A DNA stretch of 64,000 bases from Timema cristinae (GCA_039000515.1 JBCFYV010000587.1:62001-126000); one strand, 5' to 3'; positions 11,614 to 22,244 are shown, counted from the first letter of the stretch. Numbers and translations: made by a program. The notes: generated by a model not told the origin, from the sequence alone.

Positions 11614-14169
11614 GAGGAGAGTAGGGTATTATGGATTTACATTTTTTGTATGTAATTTACTGTTTCTTAGTAAAAATTCCCCAAAGCAGGATGAACACAT
11701 CCTGTAATTAACTATAGTTAATTTTAACATGTGTAAAAAACTATTAATTTTCTTGTTTATAAAAAATAATAATAAAAATATAACAAACGGAGGGTAATAT
11801 GAAATAGTCGGGTAATAAGGAATACGAGGTTTATACAATGAAAAGGCCATCTAAAGTACAGGAAACCTATTTATTTCTAATTTGAAAAACCAAAACTTTA
11901 ATATAATGAGTACTTCATGGAAATAGACAGAAATCGCACACGTAATCTGCCTTTTCTGCCCCTGTACAGTCAAGATGAGCCCACAAAGAGCAGCTTAAAC
12001 ACTGAATCCAAATCTCCCCTTTGGAATCTTCGGAGAATTTTCCATCACAGAAGATGCACTCAGTGTCTTTTTTGTCCGGTTCTTTTCCTGGTGGCATGTA
12101 GTCCATTACAGATGACACATCAGAATGGAAAGATTCATCGTTGCTGGAGTCATCTCTAGTTGGATTAGTCGCCTTAGGCCTGGCTTTAGAAGAGAGGTTG
12201 AAGTTTAATTTTTTAACAGGGGGTCTTTGAGCTTTTGTTCTCTTTTGTATTTTCAAAACTTTGAGTTCCTTCTTCGTCTGTTGTTCTTCCAATCCAGTCT
12301 CTAATTCTTTTTTATATGGAGAGCATGTTATTAGAGGAGGAACCAGCTTTTCTGCCTCTACTTGATTTATGTTTTTTTGGAGGTGGGGGTGAAATCTGAA
12401 TTGAAAGGACAAGATTGGTCGACTTTGGCTTTACAGGAACAATCACATCAGGAGTTTTGGATGAACACGGTTGAGGTGAATCATAAAGGGTTGATGGACT
12501 TGGAATGGGGGCAGGTGTTGGTTCAATAGGTCTTGTTTCAGGCCTTGGAACTGTGAGTGTTGAAGCAATGAAATCCTCACTGCTAAAAACATTTCTATTG
12601 ACAGGATAAATGCCAGTCGCTTTGAAACCATTAACTGCAATGTCCCCACGTTGTACGTTAAGGTATGCCCTGCCAAATAGCTCCATCATATCAAAAACAC
12701 TCAAGGGCCTTGAACTGTGCCTTAAAAAGGATCTCACTTCCTCACTATAATGAGATTTTAATGGACCCATGAAGGTTTTGTCCAAGGGTTGGATTTTATG
12801 TGAAGAGTGGGGAGGCAGACATATGATCGTAACATGATTTTCTCTAGCTAAGTTGATAACGTCAATGTTATTCTTGTGGGTTGCATGTCCATCAAGGAAA
12901 AGCAGGACAGGTGAATCAGCTGAGGGTTTTGCAACATCAATGAAATGTCTAAACCATTTGGTGAAGATGTTTATTTGTATCCAACCACTTGGGTGACAAG
13001 AGGCTATGGTTCCTGGCGGGGCACCTCTAAGCAGCTGTTCATTCATGTTTTTACGTGGAAATATGACTAATGGTGGTATGAAGTCACCTCCAGCACTCAT
13101 ACAAGGAACTATGGTAACAAGGGAACCTCTTTCAGCTGATGTAAGGGACCCGATTTGTCTCTTCCCTTTCAGACCTATTACACGAGGGATTTTACTTTGA
13201 ACTACAGACAAACCGGTTTCATCTACATTAAATACCCTGTTAGGAGGATAGTTGTGCTTTTTGAAAACAACGTCGATCAGGTCAAAAAACTTATCAAATT
13301 CGTCTTTATTAAACCCCTGGCTCTGGCAAAGGATGTACCCATCGGTTTACGAACTGAAAGTTTTGGATTCCATTTCAAGAAAGCATAGAACCAATCTTTG
13401 CCTGCGGCTTCATCCTTAAATGGATGGGGAATGTTATTGCGAACTGCAAGTTGGTAGGCAAGATTGCATACTTCCCTTTTGGTTAGTCCATAGAACATTG
13501 CCTCCATCTCAACTAAGTACTTCTGTAACTCATCTTCTATTTCTTTCGAAAACATGGCTTACGGCCTAGAGTAGTTGAGGCGGCTACCTTGGCACTTTTC
13601 TCATTACTGTTGGCAAGCCGGAAGAGAGAAGCTCTGGGAACTTGGAACTCCTTAGACGCCTTGAGGTACCCCATCTTCTTCTCCCGAACAGCTTCTATAG
13701 CCAAAGTCATCTGGTTCGGACACCAACGTTTTCGCTTCTTTCCCTCATCTTTCTTCTTCTTAGGCATATCTGAAAAAAAATTCAGACGATTTAAAACCCT
13801 TTTAGTTCGCCATCTTTGACAGATAGCCTAAAAACTGATGAACAAATACTGTCACTGAAAAACCAATCTCATAACAATAAACTACAACTATTTAGGTGTA
13901 CATTATGCTTAGTCTTAAAGCTTAAGTCACATTGTAGTAGTTAGTACAAATATTTGAAGGCTTACCTGCAAAAATTCTTGTGAAGCACAAAACAAAATTC
14001 GTTCCGTAGCGAAGAGTTAAACAGCAACAGGCGGTCAACTCTCACATTAGAGCATCATGGGAGTCTTTTGAAGTAGTTCATGCTATTTCCGAGAGATAGT
14101 AGCACTAAACAGAACTAAAACCTGAGTATTCCGTATTTCCCGACTATTCCATAATACCCTACTCTCCTC
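11614..14169 (-). mobile_element. pogo-type DNA transposon (Tc1/mariner superfamily)
   Basis: The element is bounded by 22-bp terminal inverted repeats. The left repeat (11614-11635) starts 'gaggagagtagggtatt' and the right repeat (14148-14169) is its exact reverse complement. Both are flanked by TA (11612-11613 and 14170-14171), the duplicated TA target expected of this superfamily. A subterminal motif resembling 'aatagtcggg' recurs just inside each end. The total length is 2556 bp, with one transposase gene on the minus strand. The ends are intact, but the transposase has frameshifts, so the copy is probably immobile without help. Confidence 0.9.
11915..13767 (-). pseudogene. pogo/jerky-like transposase with C-terminal PHD-like finger, frameshifted
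   Basis: The gene reads from ATG at 13767 down to a stop at 11915, but needs three frame changes (near 13547, near 13280 and within 12312-12412). Domains in order are a basic N-terminus and pipsqueak-type helix-turn-helix (13767-13560, 'ASKEFQVPRASLFRL'), a CENP-B-type second DNA-binding domain (13555-13290, '[16 protein letters not shown]'), and a DDE endonuclease. The catalytic aspartates are in 'NVDETGL' (near 13220), '[11 protein letters not shown]' (near 12890) and 'IQPLDKTF' (near 12775). A proline- and serine-rich linker follows. The C-terminus is a Cys/His cluster ('CIFCDGKF', 'CLSCSLWAHLDC', 'CDFC') resembling a PHD finger. The DDE family is certain; the role of the finger (chromatin or nucleic-acid contact) is inference. 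The coding frame is otherwise well kept, so the decay is recent. Confidence 0.9.
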
Positions 14170-14171
14170 TA

Positions 14172-15079
14172 CAAATAAAAGTAAGGAAAGAGTAGCATAA
14201 TAGGAAATGTTTACAGAGGGGTTTGGTGGAATACAGTGCTATCGTTATGACAAATACTTTTAACTAAGATTGGCTCAAGTGTTGATCCAGGGCCAGTTGA
14301 CGGGGGGGGAGGGGGGGTAGGAGTAGATAGGTTTTTACAAGGTTCCTTCAAGGATAAATTTAATAATTTTTATTAGTAAAGATTTTAATTTATAATAGTA
14401 CTGCCTGTTTAACAAAATAGTTGAAATTAACAATTAATATAGTAATAATAATAATAAGAGGAATTTAAGAAATAACACAATTTGAGTTAACTAATTTGTA
14501 ATTTTAATACAAAAATAACGTGAAACAAAAAGTCGCCGTCACAATAAGAGTAATAAATATATAATATACATAGGTCTAAAGTGTTTTAGTATTAAAAGAA
14601 AAAAGATGTATTTTAATAATAAACTTAATATAAATAATGTTACCTAATTTTGATTAGGTCGTGTAGGAGATAGAGTGAGGAAGGTGTTAAAGAGTAGTCA
14701 TTCTTTACAACCTTAAAGTATTGGTTCAAATATTTGATTATTTTCTATGCAGGAGGGGACGATCGCACCAAACCCCACCTGGATCCACCCCTGACCTAAC
14801 CAGGGAAACTCAAAGAAATATGACTTTTAATACTAATGAAAATAAATTTACTTTGCTGTTTGGAATATGTGGGAATAAAATGACATTAAATAAAGGTGTT
14901 TTTTAAAGTAAAATAAACTTTTTTTAACCATGCGAAATAAAAAAAAAGTAACGATCTTGATATTTTTAGATACAATTATATTTAACTAGGACTGATTGCC
15001 ATAATGACAGGATTTAATTATCTAGGCCTAAGTACTATAGTTGTATTCGTAAACAAAATTAGATACAGGTTCATATTGT
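14172..15079. other. AT-rich non-coding sequence
   Basis: Nothing gene-like is seen. A G-rich tract lies near 14302-14320 and short TAA repeats near 14443-14460. Confidence 0.6.
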
Positions 15080-15745
15080 TTACACTGGCATCATACAAAC
15101 TGGTCGATAAACTGTAAGGAATATCTCGATCGCTAGATGAGACATGTGGCTGACACGATTGGGAACTACTGGTTGAGTTCATGCTTAGGTGGACAAAGTG
15201 ACAGCAATCTGGTCGACCAATTGGGGTTCCAGCAAACTGATTGACAACACACTGGTTAACATGTGTGGAAAAAGTGGTCGACAGACAAGTGACTCTCACG
15301 CAAAAGCAATGTCGATGCGAGTAGGACCATTTGATAAAGAGCCAATTGATCAACAAAAAGTAGACACATTTGTAATGCTAGGTGGGTCAAGTATCAGACA
15401 TTAATATGACCCAATGGCCGACTAGCTCATGCATAAGAGGACAAAGTGATCTACATACGAATGGTTGAACAATTTGGGTGCATAAAACTAATCGACAATA
15501 AACTGGTCGACACGTGTAGACAAAGTGATAGACAAGTAATCTACATGCAGGAGTATTTAGATCAAGTTGGTGACAAGAGGACTATGTGCTAGACGACCAA
15601 CTGATCGACAAAATATTAACAAATATTTGATAGACTAGGTAACTAGTCGCCGTCGACTCGTCAAAAGAACATACATAGATCAACAAAGTTATAGATATCC
15701 AACTGGTTGACAAAAACCAACTGGTAGACAAACGTAGAGATGGAT
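15080..15745. repeat. diverged dispersed repeat with core 'actggtcgacaaa'
   Basis: At least nine copies of a short core (variants of 'aactggtcgacaaa') occur at irregular spacing, for example near 15098, 15208, 15232, 15270, 15340, 15492, 15600, 15700 and 15720. The spacer lengths vary, and no single longer unit fits all copies. It looks like a decayed satellite or minisatellite. Function is unknown. Confidence 0.6.
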
Positions 15746-15993
15746 CCATGTAATAGTGGATCACAAATTAATACATTGCGAATAAAGAACTTACTTAGCC
15801 AAAAGTTAGGTGTTTTATTTTTGTATTCAGGTGTTCTTTTTCCACTAAACATTTAGTTGCATTGCTGTGAACGTCAGTAGCTAGTATGGTGTATGGGAAC
15901 CCCGCTTCCGCCAACGGGTCAAAACACCCACATCCTGTTTGAGTACCGTGACCTACTTTCCTCTGATTGGCTGCTATAAATAGCCTCCTTCCC

Positions 15994-16345
15994 CCCACCA
16001 ATTTTGACCTGCTTTCCACATCTTTACCGTTATTCCCCCAACCCCTGACCTACTTTTCCCCTCCCCTACAACCCCCTCGACTGCAAACCCCGGACATGTT
16101 GGTTGTTACTTGATTTGGTATTGGAGTTTTTATTAGAACCTAGCGCTATGGCTGTCTTGTTGTGTTGAATGAAAAGGCTTTGTCCAGCACACACCTCTCC
16201 CAGCCCTCCCCTACCAACCCCGGACATGTTGGTTCTTGATGATTGATTTGGTGTTGGGAGATTTTATTAGAACCTCGCGCTATGGCTGTCTTATGTTGAA
16301 TGAACATTGGTTCCTCTGTCACAAGGCCCAGCCTTTCACTTCCCC
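15994..16345 (+). repeat. left terminal inverted repeat of the Polinton, internally duplicated
   Basis: It starts around the segment 'taccgttattccccc' (near 16025) and contains two tandem related units. Unit A (about 16040-16200) and unit B (about 16201-16345) each carry 'cccctccccta' or 'cctcccctacc', 'cggacatgttggtt', a 'gattttattagaacct' or similar block, and 'gctatggctgtctt'. Unit B ends in 'cagcctttcact'. The reverse complement of each unit is found at 30195-30606. The identity is moderate with gaps, as expected for an old insertion. Confidence 0.7.
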
Positions 16346-16356
16346 CCAACCCTGCC

Positions 16357-16735
16357 GCCAGTATGTCGGCCCGACAAGACAAGAATAGATATCGAGGTCA
16401 TTGCCAGGGGTAACAGGGTTTTTCCCTGGCGCCAGTATGTCGGGCAGACAAGACAAGAATAGATATTGAGGTCATTGCCCCGGGCAACGGGGGTTTTCCC
16501 TGGCGTCAGCTTGACGGCTCACGAGACAAGAATAGATCTTGACCTCAACAACCTTGGGGTTTTCCCAATGACGTAATCATTGTGTGTTATGTCGCAACCC
16601 TGGCGCCAGAATGTCGGCACAACAAGACGAGTTGAGACAAGCTTAGATATCGAGGTCATCGACACGGGCGCCAGGTTGGCGGGCAGACAAGACAAGTCGA
16701 GACAAGAATATATCGTGTGACGTCAAACGAGGGAG
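16357..16735. repeat. tandem array, five units of about 74 bp
   Basis: Units start at about 16357, 16431, 16505, 16604 and 16669. Each begins like 'gccagtatgtcggg' and continues 'cagacaagacaagaat', 'agatatcgaggtcatt' and a C/G-rich block ending 'ttttccctggc'. The last units are longer or shorter. The array lies between the inverted repeat and the first TATA box, so it could be an enhancer-like or replication-related array of the element. No matching array was seen at the right end. Confidence 0.8.
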
Positions 16736-16771
16736 GGGGTGTCTATAAAGAGGGGTGCCCACTTGGTTGTC

Positions 16772-16781
16772 TATTTATAAA
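16772..16781 (+). promoter_or_regulatory. TATA box of the first left-arm gene
   Basis: The motif 'tatttataaa' lies 21-30 bp before the ATG at 16802. A second TATA-like 'ctataaag' lies upstream at 16743-16750 and could serve a longer leader. The same kind of TATA box precedes the ATPase and the spliced ORF of the element. Confidence 0.55.
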
Positions 16782-16801
16782 CGTTTGTAGAGCGGTCCAA
16801 T

Positions 16802-17090
16802 ATGGACAAGTTACAGCAGCTGGTAAATATCGTTGACGCGGTGCAGACCGTCAAATTGTGTGATCTAGCCGTAGATCAAAAGTACTCGGTGGATAAACTA
16901 AAAGACGTCAATACAAAGTTCGGAGATGCCTAAAGCCTACCTAGACGGCGAGTTTTGTGTATTTCTAACCTGCCGGTTTGGTACTCTTACAGATGAAGAC
17001 GTGTGTGAGTTAAATAAAGAAAAACTGGTATTTACCTGCGCCGGAGTAAATCCCGGTTCGCCTACCATTGTGGAATTTGAACGCGCTTAA
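16802..17090 (+). pseudogene. small left-arm Polinton gene, one frameshift
   Basis: The first frame opens at ATG 16802 and stops at 16931-16933 after 43 codons. Another frame then continues with coherent protein sequence to the stop at 17088-17090, giving about 95 residues if a single base is missing near 16930. Visible features are an acidic and hydrophobic start ('MDKLQQLVNIVDAV'), a 'YSVDKLKDVNTKFG' block, then an aromatic 'EFCVFLTCRFG' block. I recall similar small proteins in other arthropod genomes, with a 'Y.V..LK.V.T.FG' pattern followed by a 'F.VFL' block, but I cannot name a function. It might bind nucleic acid; that is speculation. Confidence 0.6.
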
Positions 17091-17170
17091 GAGACAGGGC
17101 AGTTAACAACAACAACGGGCAGCGGAGCATAGGGGACTCTACAGGACGTTTAGCTCTCAGGTACGCTCAC

Positions 17171-18008
17171 CATGCTTCGATCCGGCTATATTAATTTAAT
17201 GTTTGTGGGCCATACGATGGAGGGGCGTGCCTATATGACAGGAGAAAATGTTCAGTGTCGCGGTGTGTGATAGACAGGTAATTTACAAAGTAGAGGAGCG
17301 AGGCTACATAGAGTTTTGTGACTCTACCTGTCACACGATACGAGCGACGGAAGTACTACCCTACGAGAGAATCGTGGAAACGTATATGTGTGATGTAACG
17401 TGCGCCGTTTACAATTTACGCAAGGGAGACGTGGTAGCTGTGTTACCCGACCTCTACCGCCACCCTTCCGAGCTCCACACCATCCGTCACCGTACTTCAC
17501 GCCGCCGCCCTCAGAGAGACAGCCGTACACACCCCCAGAGTCACAGGCGTGCCCAGCCCCAGAGTACCCACCACCTTAGTCGTCTACCCACCACACGTCA
17601 CAGGCGTACCCGTCGTCAGAGTCGTCTGTCTACCAGTCAGTAGAGTCACCTGCGTGCCCACCGTCCGAGGCGTCTAACTACCAGGCGTCAGATTCAATGG
17701 CGTATCCACAGTCAGAGTCGCCTGTTTACCAGCCAGCAGAGTCAGCTGCGTGCCCACCACCACCGCCGGAGGTAAAGTCTGAAGAACCTGTAAATCTCGA
17801 GGATTTAACAATTTACAAAAATTATTCAAATGTTAAAATTATAGGTGAAACGCCCGCCGACTACATACTCAGCCTGGGCAGTTTCGGTAACGTTTTCCTT
17901 CCAAAGTCAATCTATTATTTGGATTGTAAGCGCTTTAAATCTAAAGCACGCTGTATGATATATCTCGGAGGACAAAGTGTGATGTTTAAAAGTGAATTAA
18001 TAAACTAG
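17171..18008 (+). pseudogene. left-arm Polinton gene with proline-rich repeats, frameshifted
   Basis: I read one gene of roughly 280 codons from ATG 17171 to the stop at 18006-18008, broken by a frame change near 17265, another near 17445, and an in-frame TAG near 17574. The N-terminal part ('MLRSGYINLMFVGHTMEG', then 'VIYKVEERGYIEF' and 'VLPYERIVETYMC', ending 'KGDVVAVLPD') is a compact domain. The middle (about 17460-17770) is a Pro/Ser/Tyr-rich region of loose repeats of the type 'AYPQSESPVYQ'. The end (17800-18008) is a second compact domain containing 'YILSLGSFGNVFLPKSIYYL'. The arginine-rich C-terminal end of ORF 17248-17643 is an out-of-frame reading of the proline-rich middle. A structural or surface protein of the element is possible, but no family is recognised. 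A fragment recurs at 20889-20947. Confidence 0.6.
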
Positions 18009-18109
18009 ACGTACTCTGCTGCTGTCATAGGAGCTAGTGGTGAAATTTTGAAGAAAAAAAACGTTAAGAGCGAGTGTTTATTTCTTTTGCTGCATCTCCA
18101 ATTGACATT

Positions 18110-18484
18110 ATGCCGTTTAAATGCTGCGTTTGTGATGGATCCTACGCAAAGCTATCCAATCTTATTCGGCACAAAATTCAATGTCATCAAACTGCTGCTC
18201 ACCAGGATACCTGTTGGGACGAGGAGGTATTATGCAGGGCCTTAGACATGATCGAGAAAGAGGAATACAATCGTGTCAAGTGCTTAAACGAACTTGAGAA
18301 AAACAAAAGTTATAACGTTGTGCTATCGGAAGAGCCCGAACCTAATGTTATTGTGCTTGAGTTTGTTGGAAGAGTAAGATTGCCAGGTAAAAACTGTGGA
18401 GACATTGTCAATATACACTCTACCGTCTCTCAACGTGTCTTGAACTATTTTGGAGGTGGCTCCTACTCATTTTCAAGATGGTAG
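18110..18484 (+). CDS. intact small zinc-finger ORF in the Polinton left arm
   Basis: The ORF has 124 codons if started at ATG 18110 (stop 18482-18484); an upstream in-frame ATG at 18074 would add 12 residues, but the later one places the zinc finger directly at the N-terminus. Residues 4-26 form one C2H2-like finger ('CCVCDGSYAKLSNLIRHK', then 'QCH'). Residues 35-75 are acidic and charged, and residues 80-105 contain hydrophobic 'VIVLEFVGRVRLPGKN'. Unlike its neighbours it has no stop or frameshift. AATAAA signals follow within 110 bp. Function is unknown; a DNA- or RNA-binding accessory protein is plausible. The family is not recognised. Confidence 0.6.
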   Translation: MPFKCCVCDGSYAKLSNLIRHKIQCHQTAAHQDTCWDEEVLCRALDMIEKEEYNRVKCLNELEKNKSYNVVLSEEPEPNVIVLEFVGRVRLPGKNCGDIVNIHSTVSQRVLNYFGGGSYSFSRW

Positions 18485-18730
18485 ATGTCTTTTATATGTA
18501 TTGGTCAAAACACCTAAATAATATTGCTGCTTGTTGTGAATGTTTTTTAATTAATCAATTGTTGATTGTCAATAAAAAAGACTAACAATAAAATTGACTC
18601 CTACTCATTTTCTGGCTGGTAGATGTTTTTTATATGTATTGGTCAAAAGACCTAAATAATATTGCTGCTTGTTGTTGTTTTAAATTAATCAATTGCTGAT
18701 TGTCAATAAAAAAAACTAGCACTAAAATAT
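18461..18730. repeat. tandem duplication of the gene end and 3' flank (138-bp unit)
   Basis: The unit starting 'tcctactcattttc' at 18461 is repeated at 18599. Each copy includes 'ttttatatgtattggtcaaa' and the terminal 'gattgtcaataaaaaa' with a polyadenylation signal. The first copy carries the last codons of the zinc-finger ORF. A few base differences show the duplication is not brand new. Confidence 0.85.
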
Positions 18731-19180
18731 CGTTATTATTTTTAAATCCTCGGCTGGACAATCAAAGACCTGAAGGAGACGCCAACATTGTTGTGACTTA
18801 GTTTGCTATCCAAAGATAAATTAAAAGGGTTGAATTGCTTATCTAATCCATAATATATATTTACGAGTATTTCTTACCCCCTTAATGTGAACAAACCAGT
18901 ACACGTACTAAGATACATATGTAAGCCAAAGTTTCCAGGGCTCGATTCCCGTGTGCAGGTGTAATTTTTTTCAGAATATGATATGTATTAAATGGTGAAG
19001 GAGAAACGCTACATATAAAGGAGGCAGCAGCTTTCTCATCACGGCGTTAGGAAGACTGCCCGCTGCGCCAAGTGTCCAGAAAGAATGTATAACTCTCTCT
19101 CTCTCTCTCTCTGTGAAGGGAGACATGTATTTGTCTGTTAATCTATGTCGCGTGGTCAATGGTCAAGACGTCTAAGGAAT

Positions 19181-19390
19181 CACTTGGCCGCGAGGCGTTA
19201 GCATGTCTGTCTGTCCCCCCAGAGTCAAGTGTCCAGGCTTCGATTCCCTGTATGACTGAAAATGATGGTTTAAGGGGGAGGGGAATGAGAACTAGTACAC
19301 CAATTGAAGCAAAGAGACGGTCTTACACATGCCAGGGGTTCAAAACCCTATATTAGCCACATGTAATGATGTTTTTTCTGGGAGAGCGGA
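19181..19390 (+). repeat. tRNA-like SINE fragment
   Basis: A tRNA-like stretch has A-box-like 'gcgaggcgttagcatg' and B-box-like 'ggcttcgattccc' (near 19235). A second B-box-like 'ggggttcaaaaccc' lies near 19334, suggesting two overlapping or tandem SINE heads. The family tail block is not seen, so it belongs to another SINE type or is truncated. Another isolated B-box-like sequence lies at about 18937-18950. Confidence 0.45.
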
Positions 19391-19449
19391 TTCCCGTAAG
19401 GTGCTTCCCTGTCTCACTCTCCGTGGCTTCGTTGAAACAGCAACAATAA

Positions 19450-19925
19450 ATTTAACGTTCGCAAAAATATTTACTTTTACAAAAAAATCACAAGTAATAC
19501 AATTATGAAAATCTTGAAATTATTTTAAATTAATATGTTGATGAAACTATATACGCTGATATAATATATAACATTTACACTAAACAAATTAGTTACTTAA
19601 ACAGCAACCAAATATTTAATGTCCGAAAAAATATTTTGATCTAATAATAATATATTTACTTTTACAAAAAAAAAAAAAAAAACCAAGTTTTACAATTATG
19701 AAAATCTTGAAAATATTTTGATATAATAATATATTTAGTTTTACAAAAAAACACAAGTAATACAATTATGAAAATCTTGAAATTATTTTAAATAAATATG
19801 TTAATTAAACTATATATACGCTGACATAATATTTTGACATAAAAATATATTTACTTTTACAAAAAAAAACAACACAAGTAATACACTTATGAGGATCTTG
19901 AAATTATTTTAAACTAATATGTTGT
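19450..19925. repeat. tandem-like AT-rich repeat, four copies
   Basis: A block containing 'ttacttttacaaaaaaa', 'cacaagtaatacaatta' and 'gaaaatcttgaaattat' recurs at about 19467, 19658, 19736 and 19850, with variable spacers and small indels. It lies in the gene-poor centre of the Polinton. Confidence 0.7.
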
Positions 19926-20833
19926 TACGTTTTAAATATGAAACTATATATCCTTTACCGTCCAAATAAGCCTCCATATAAATCTATGTAATTGAAAACA
20001 TTGAACTTTAAGCTTTAATCATGATAATCTAATATTTGTTTGATTATTCAATTTTACATATTATGTTATTTTAAAGTGTTATGAGCTTCGTTGTTACACC
20101 TTCATTACACTATAGGGCGTTTTACATGACAGTTTTATCATCCAACTATGTCAAATAAAAATTTGTATACAACTAAGTATTTAAATTAACATATTTGTAT
20201 AAATTGTACATTTTTTTGACATTAATGAATATATTTGTCAACAATTAACTTGATATGAATTTGTCAAAATTAACTTGATATGAAATTGTTCTAATAATAC
20301 ACCATCATGATTTAATATTATATTTGTGTTTTGCTTATCATACATGTTTTCATACACCCTCATGACACTTGTTCTCAATATATTCACAGCTGATCCCACA
20401 TTGATGGTGGAGTTGCTAAATTTATGTAAGGTATTTCGTAATCATTTCCAGTGGGATGCATCATACCTCCGTTCAGACCCATGTCTGGGGGAACATCTTG
20501 CGCATCACTGAATCTACATCAAAATCGTCATCAATCGGAGTGGTGATTGATTTTAAATCTGGTGATTTGGTATTTATTAAAAAAAGGTTATTCTTATTTA
20601 TAATGAAATAAAAAACTTCTCCCGTTGATTAAAAACAATTAAACTTTTATATATATATAGTCGTAAGTATACTACGCTTAAATTAGTTTATTTTAGATAA
20701 ATAAGTAACTGTATTATTGATCATGTAAAAGAGCTCATGTGTTAGTAAAATTGGCATAATACCATCAGGTATTTAATATATTAATGTTATATTTATTGTA
20801 ATATAAAAGAAGTTGAACGCCCAGATCTATGAC

Positions 20834-20841
<8 letters not shown>

Positions 20842-20888
<47 letters not shown>
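20842..20888. repeat. (TC)n(AC)n microsatellite
   Basis: A TC run is followed by an AC run. The predicted peptide across it is pure low-complexity Ser/Leu and Thr/His and is not a gene. Confidence 0.9.
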
Positions 20889-20947
20889 GGCGTATCGGTG
20901 AGCGATAGACATGTAATTTACAAAGTAGCGGAGCGAGGCTACATAGC
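20889..20947 (+). pseudogene. second fragment of the left-arm gene N-terminal domain
   Basis: About 58 bp here match 17256-17312 with few changes, including 'gatagacatgtaattta' and 'gagcgaggctacatag'. It is a detached partial copy of the gene at 17171-18008, abutting a microsatellite. It shows that the element carried or captured a second copy, or that the centre was rearranged. Confidence 0.7.
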
Positions 20948-21079
20948 TGGGGCCTTGAAGGTCGTTAAATCACATCGAGGAACAGAAATGTTAAATTTAA
21001 ACATCATTCATTAACCTCCTTGGAGTTACACGACCTCATGAGTTCGTTGAATGTACATTTATTCAGATAAACAGGTGAT

Positions 21080-21272
21080 CATATCAACTGTATCGAGTCC
21101 ATTTTAAAGCAATAAGCGTAGTTGAAAACTAATATTACACCGTCAATGATGATGAGCCAAATAGTAATTACTTATTTCAACTGTATCGAGTCATTTTAAA
21201 GCATTAAACGTAGTTGAAAACTAATATTACTCCGTCAATATTTAATGATTATGATGATTCAAATAGTAATTA
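21080..21272. repeat. tandem duplication of about 98 bp
   Basis: Two copies (from about 21080 and 21178) share 'caactgtatcgagtc', 'cgtagttgaaaactaat' and 'aaatagtaattac'. They differ by small indels. Confidence 0.75.
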
Positions 21273-21429
21273 CCTATTCTATTTTGATCTAAATTAGAAA
21301 GATCGGTTCAATGCTTCTCTAGAGAAAATGGGATTTGATTCATATATAGAGAGAGCTGTTTTAGAATAACCCTGCCTTCTTCACGTGAAAATATAAAGCT
21401 ACGGAGCGCTTGATTAGACAAAACCATGG

Positions 21430-22085
21430 AAAATTCAACAACAGCCACATCAGGTATTTCAATTATCTTCTTTTACATAACTTAAAAAGTGTTTGATTTA
21501 ATGTTCATAAACCATGTTTGGAGTCAACATTTTGGTCTAACCGGTTAGGGTCAATCCCGTAACTTCCTATAAATACTATCAACATTTATTTCTAAAAGGG
21601 AAACTTGAACGTAATTATCTGGTGAACTGGAACAAATTATTATTATTATTTAACACAACAGCTTACTACCCCCGTTCGCCTTATATGCTTAAGTACTAAT
21701 GTATTAGGAATTTGAAAGGTTGAATTTAGAGGAAGTAAACACACATTTGCGCGGTGTGAGAGTGGAAAAAAAACTAACCTTATTTCACCCACACAAGATT
21801 CGAGGGAGGGAATCCTTAAATCAGGGGATGGATACTCTTCCAATTAAACTAAGGTGTCGGGTTAAATGGGTACCCTGGGAGTGTTTGTTTGACATTGCAA
21901 CAGAAAACTTAAGACCCTTAGAGTTGAGGGGATTGTTTGATGTTTAGGTTACTTTACAGATGTTGCGAGGAAAGCCTACTTAACGGTTTCTACACCGATA
22001 CATAAACAACAGTGGGAGAAATCACCTTAATATTTTCCCTGGCTGTGATTTACATGAGTAGGCCAGTAGGAATGGTATGCGTCAC
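21430..22085. repeat. interspersed repeat shared with 45810-46735
   Basis: Collinear blocks match the sequence around 45810-46735: 'tcttcttttacata', 'gtcaacattttggtctaacc', 'acagatgttgcgag' and 'taatattttccctgg'. This copy carries a SINE insertion at about 21640-21870. The element class is unknown; no terminal repeats or coding frame are visible. Confidence 0.6.
21640..21870 (-). repeat. tRNA-derived SINE copy
   Basis: An ATT microsatellite at 21640-21653 starts the tail. Then come the tail block in diverged form ('cttactacccccgttcg') and the body segments 'gttgaatttagaggaag' and 'gtgagagtgg' in minus orientation. The head is diverged. Confidence 0.65.
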
Positions 22086-22244
22086 CGCCTGGAAGTCAGA
22101 AAGATGTTTACATGCTAGGAATGCGTAGACGACACATAACGTACATATAGATGTGAAATTACTTTTACTCTTTGTGTCAAAATAGTAATATAGTTGAATG
22201 ATAAAGCCGGCAGTTGAAACGCTCAAAATTGTAATGAAGTGTAA

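Noticed and set aside
12443..13388. Other-frame ORFs within the pogo element
   Set aside because: They are shadows of the minus-strand transposase.
15080..15745. CRISPR-like array
   Set aside because: Cores are short, diverged and irregularly spaced, in an insect genome. It is a decayed repeat, not a CRISPR.
17324..17530. Minus-strand ORF over the left-arm gene
   Set aside because: Shadow of the plus-strand proline-rich coding region.
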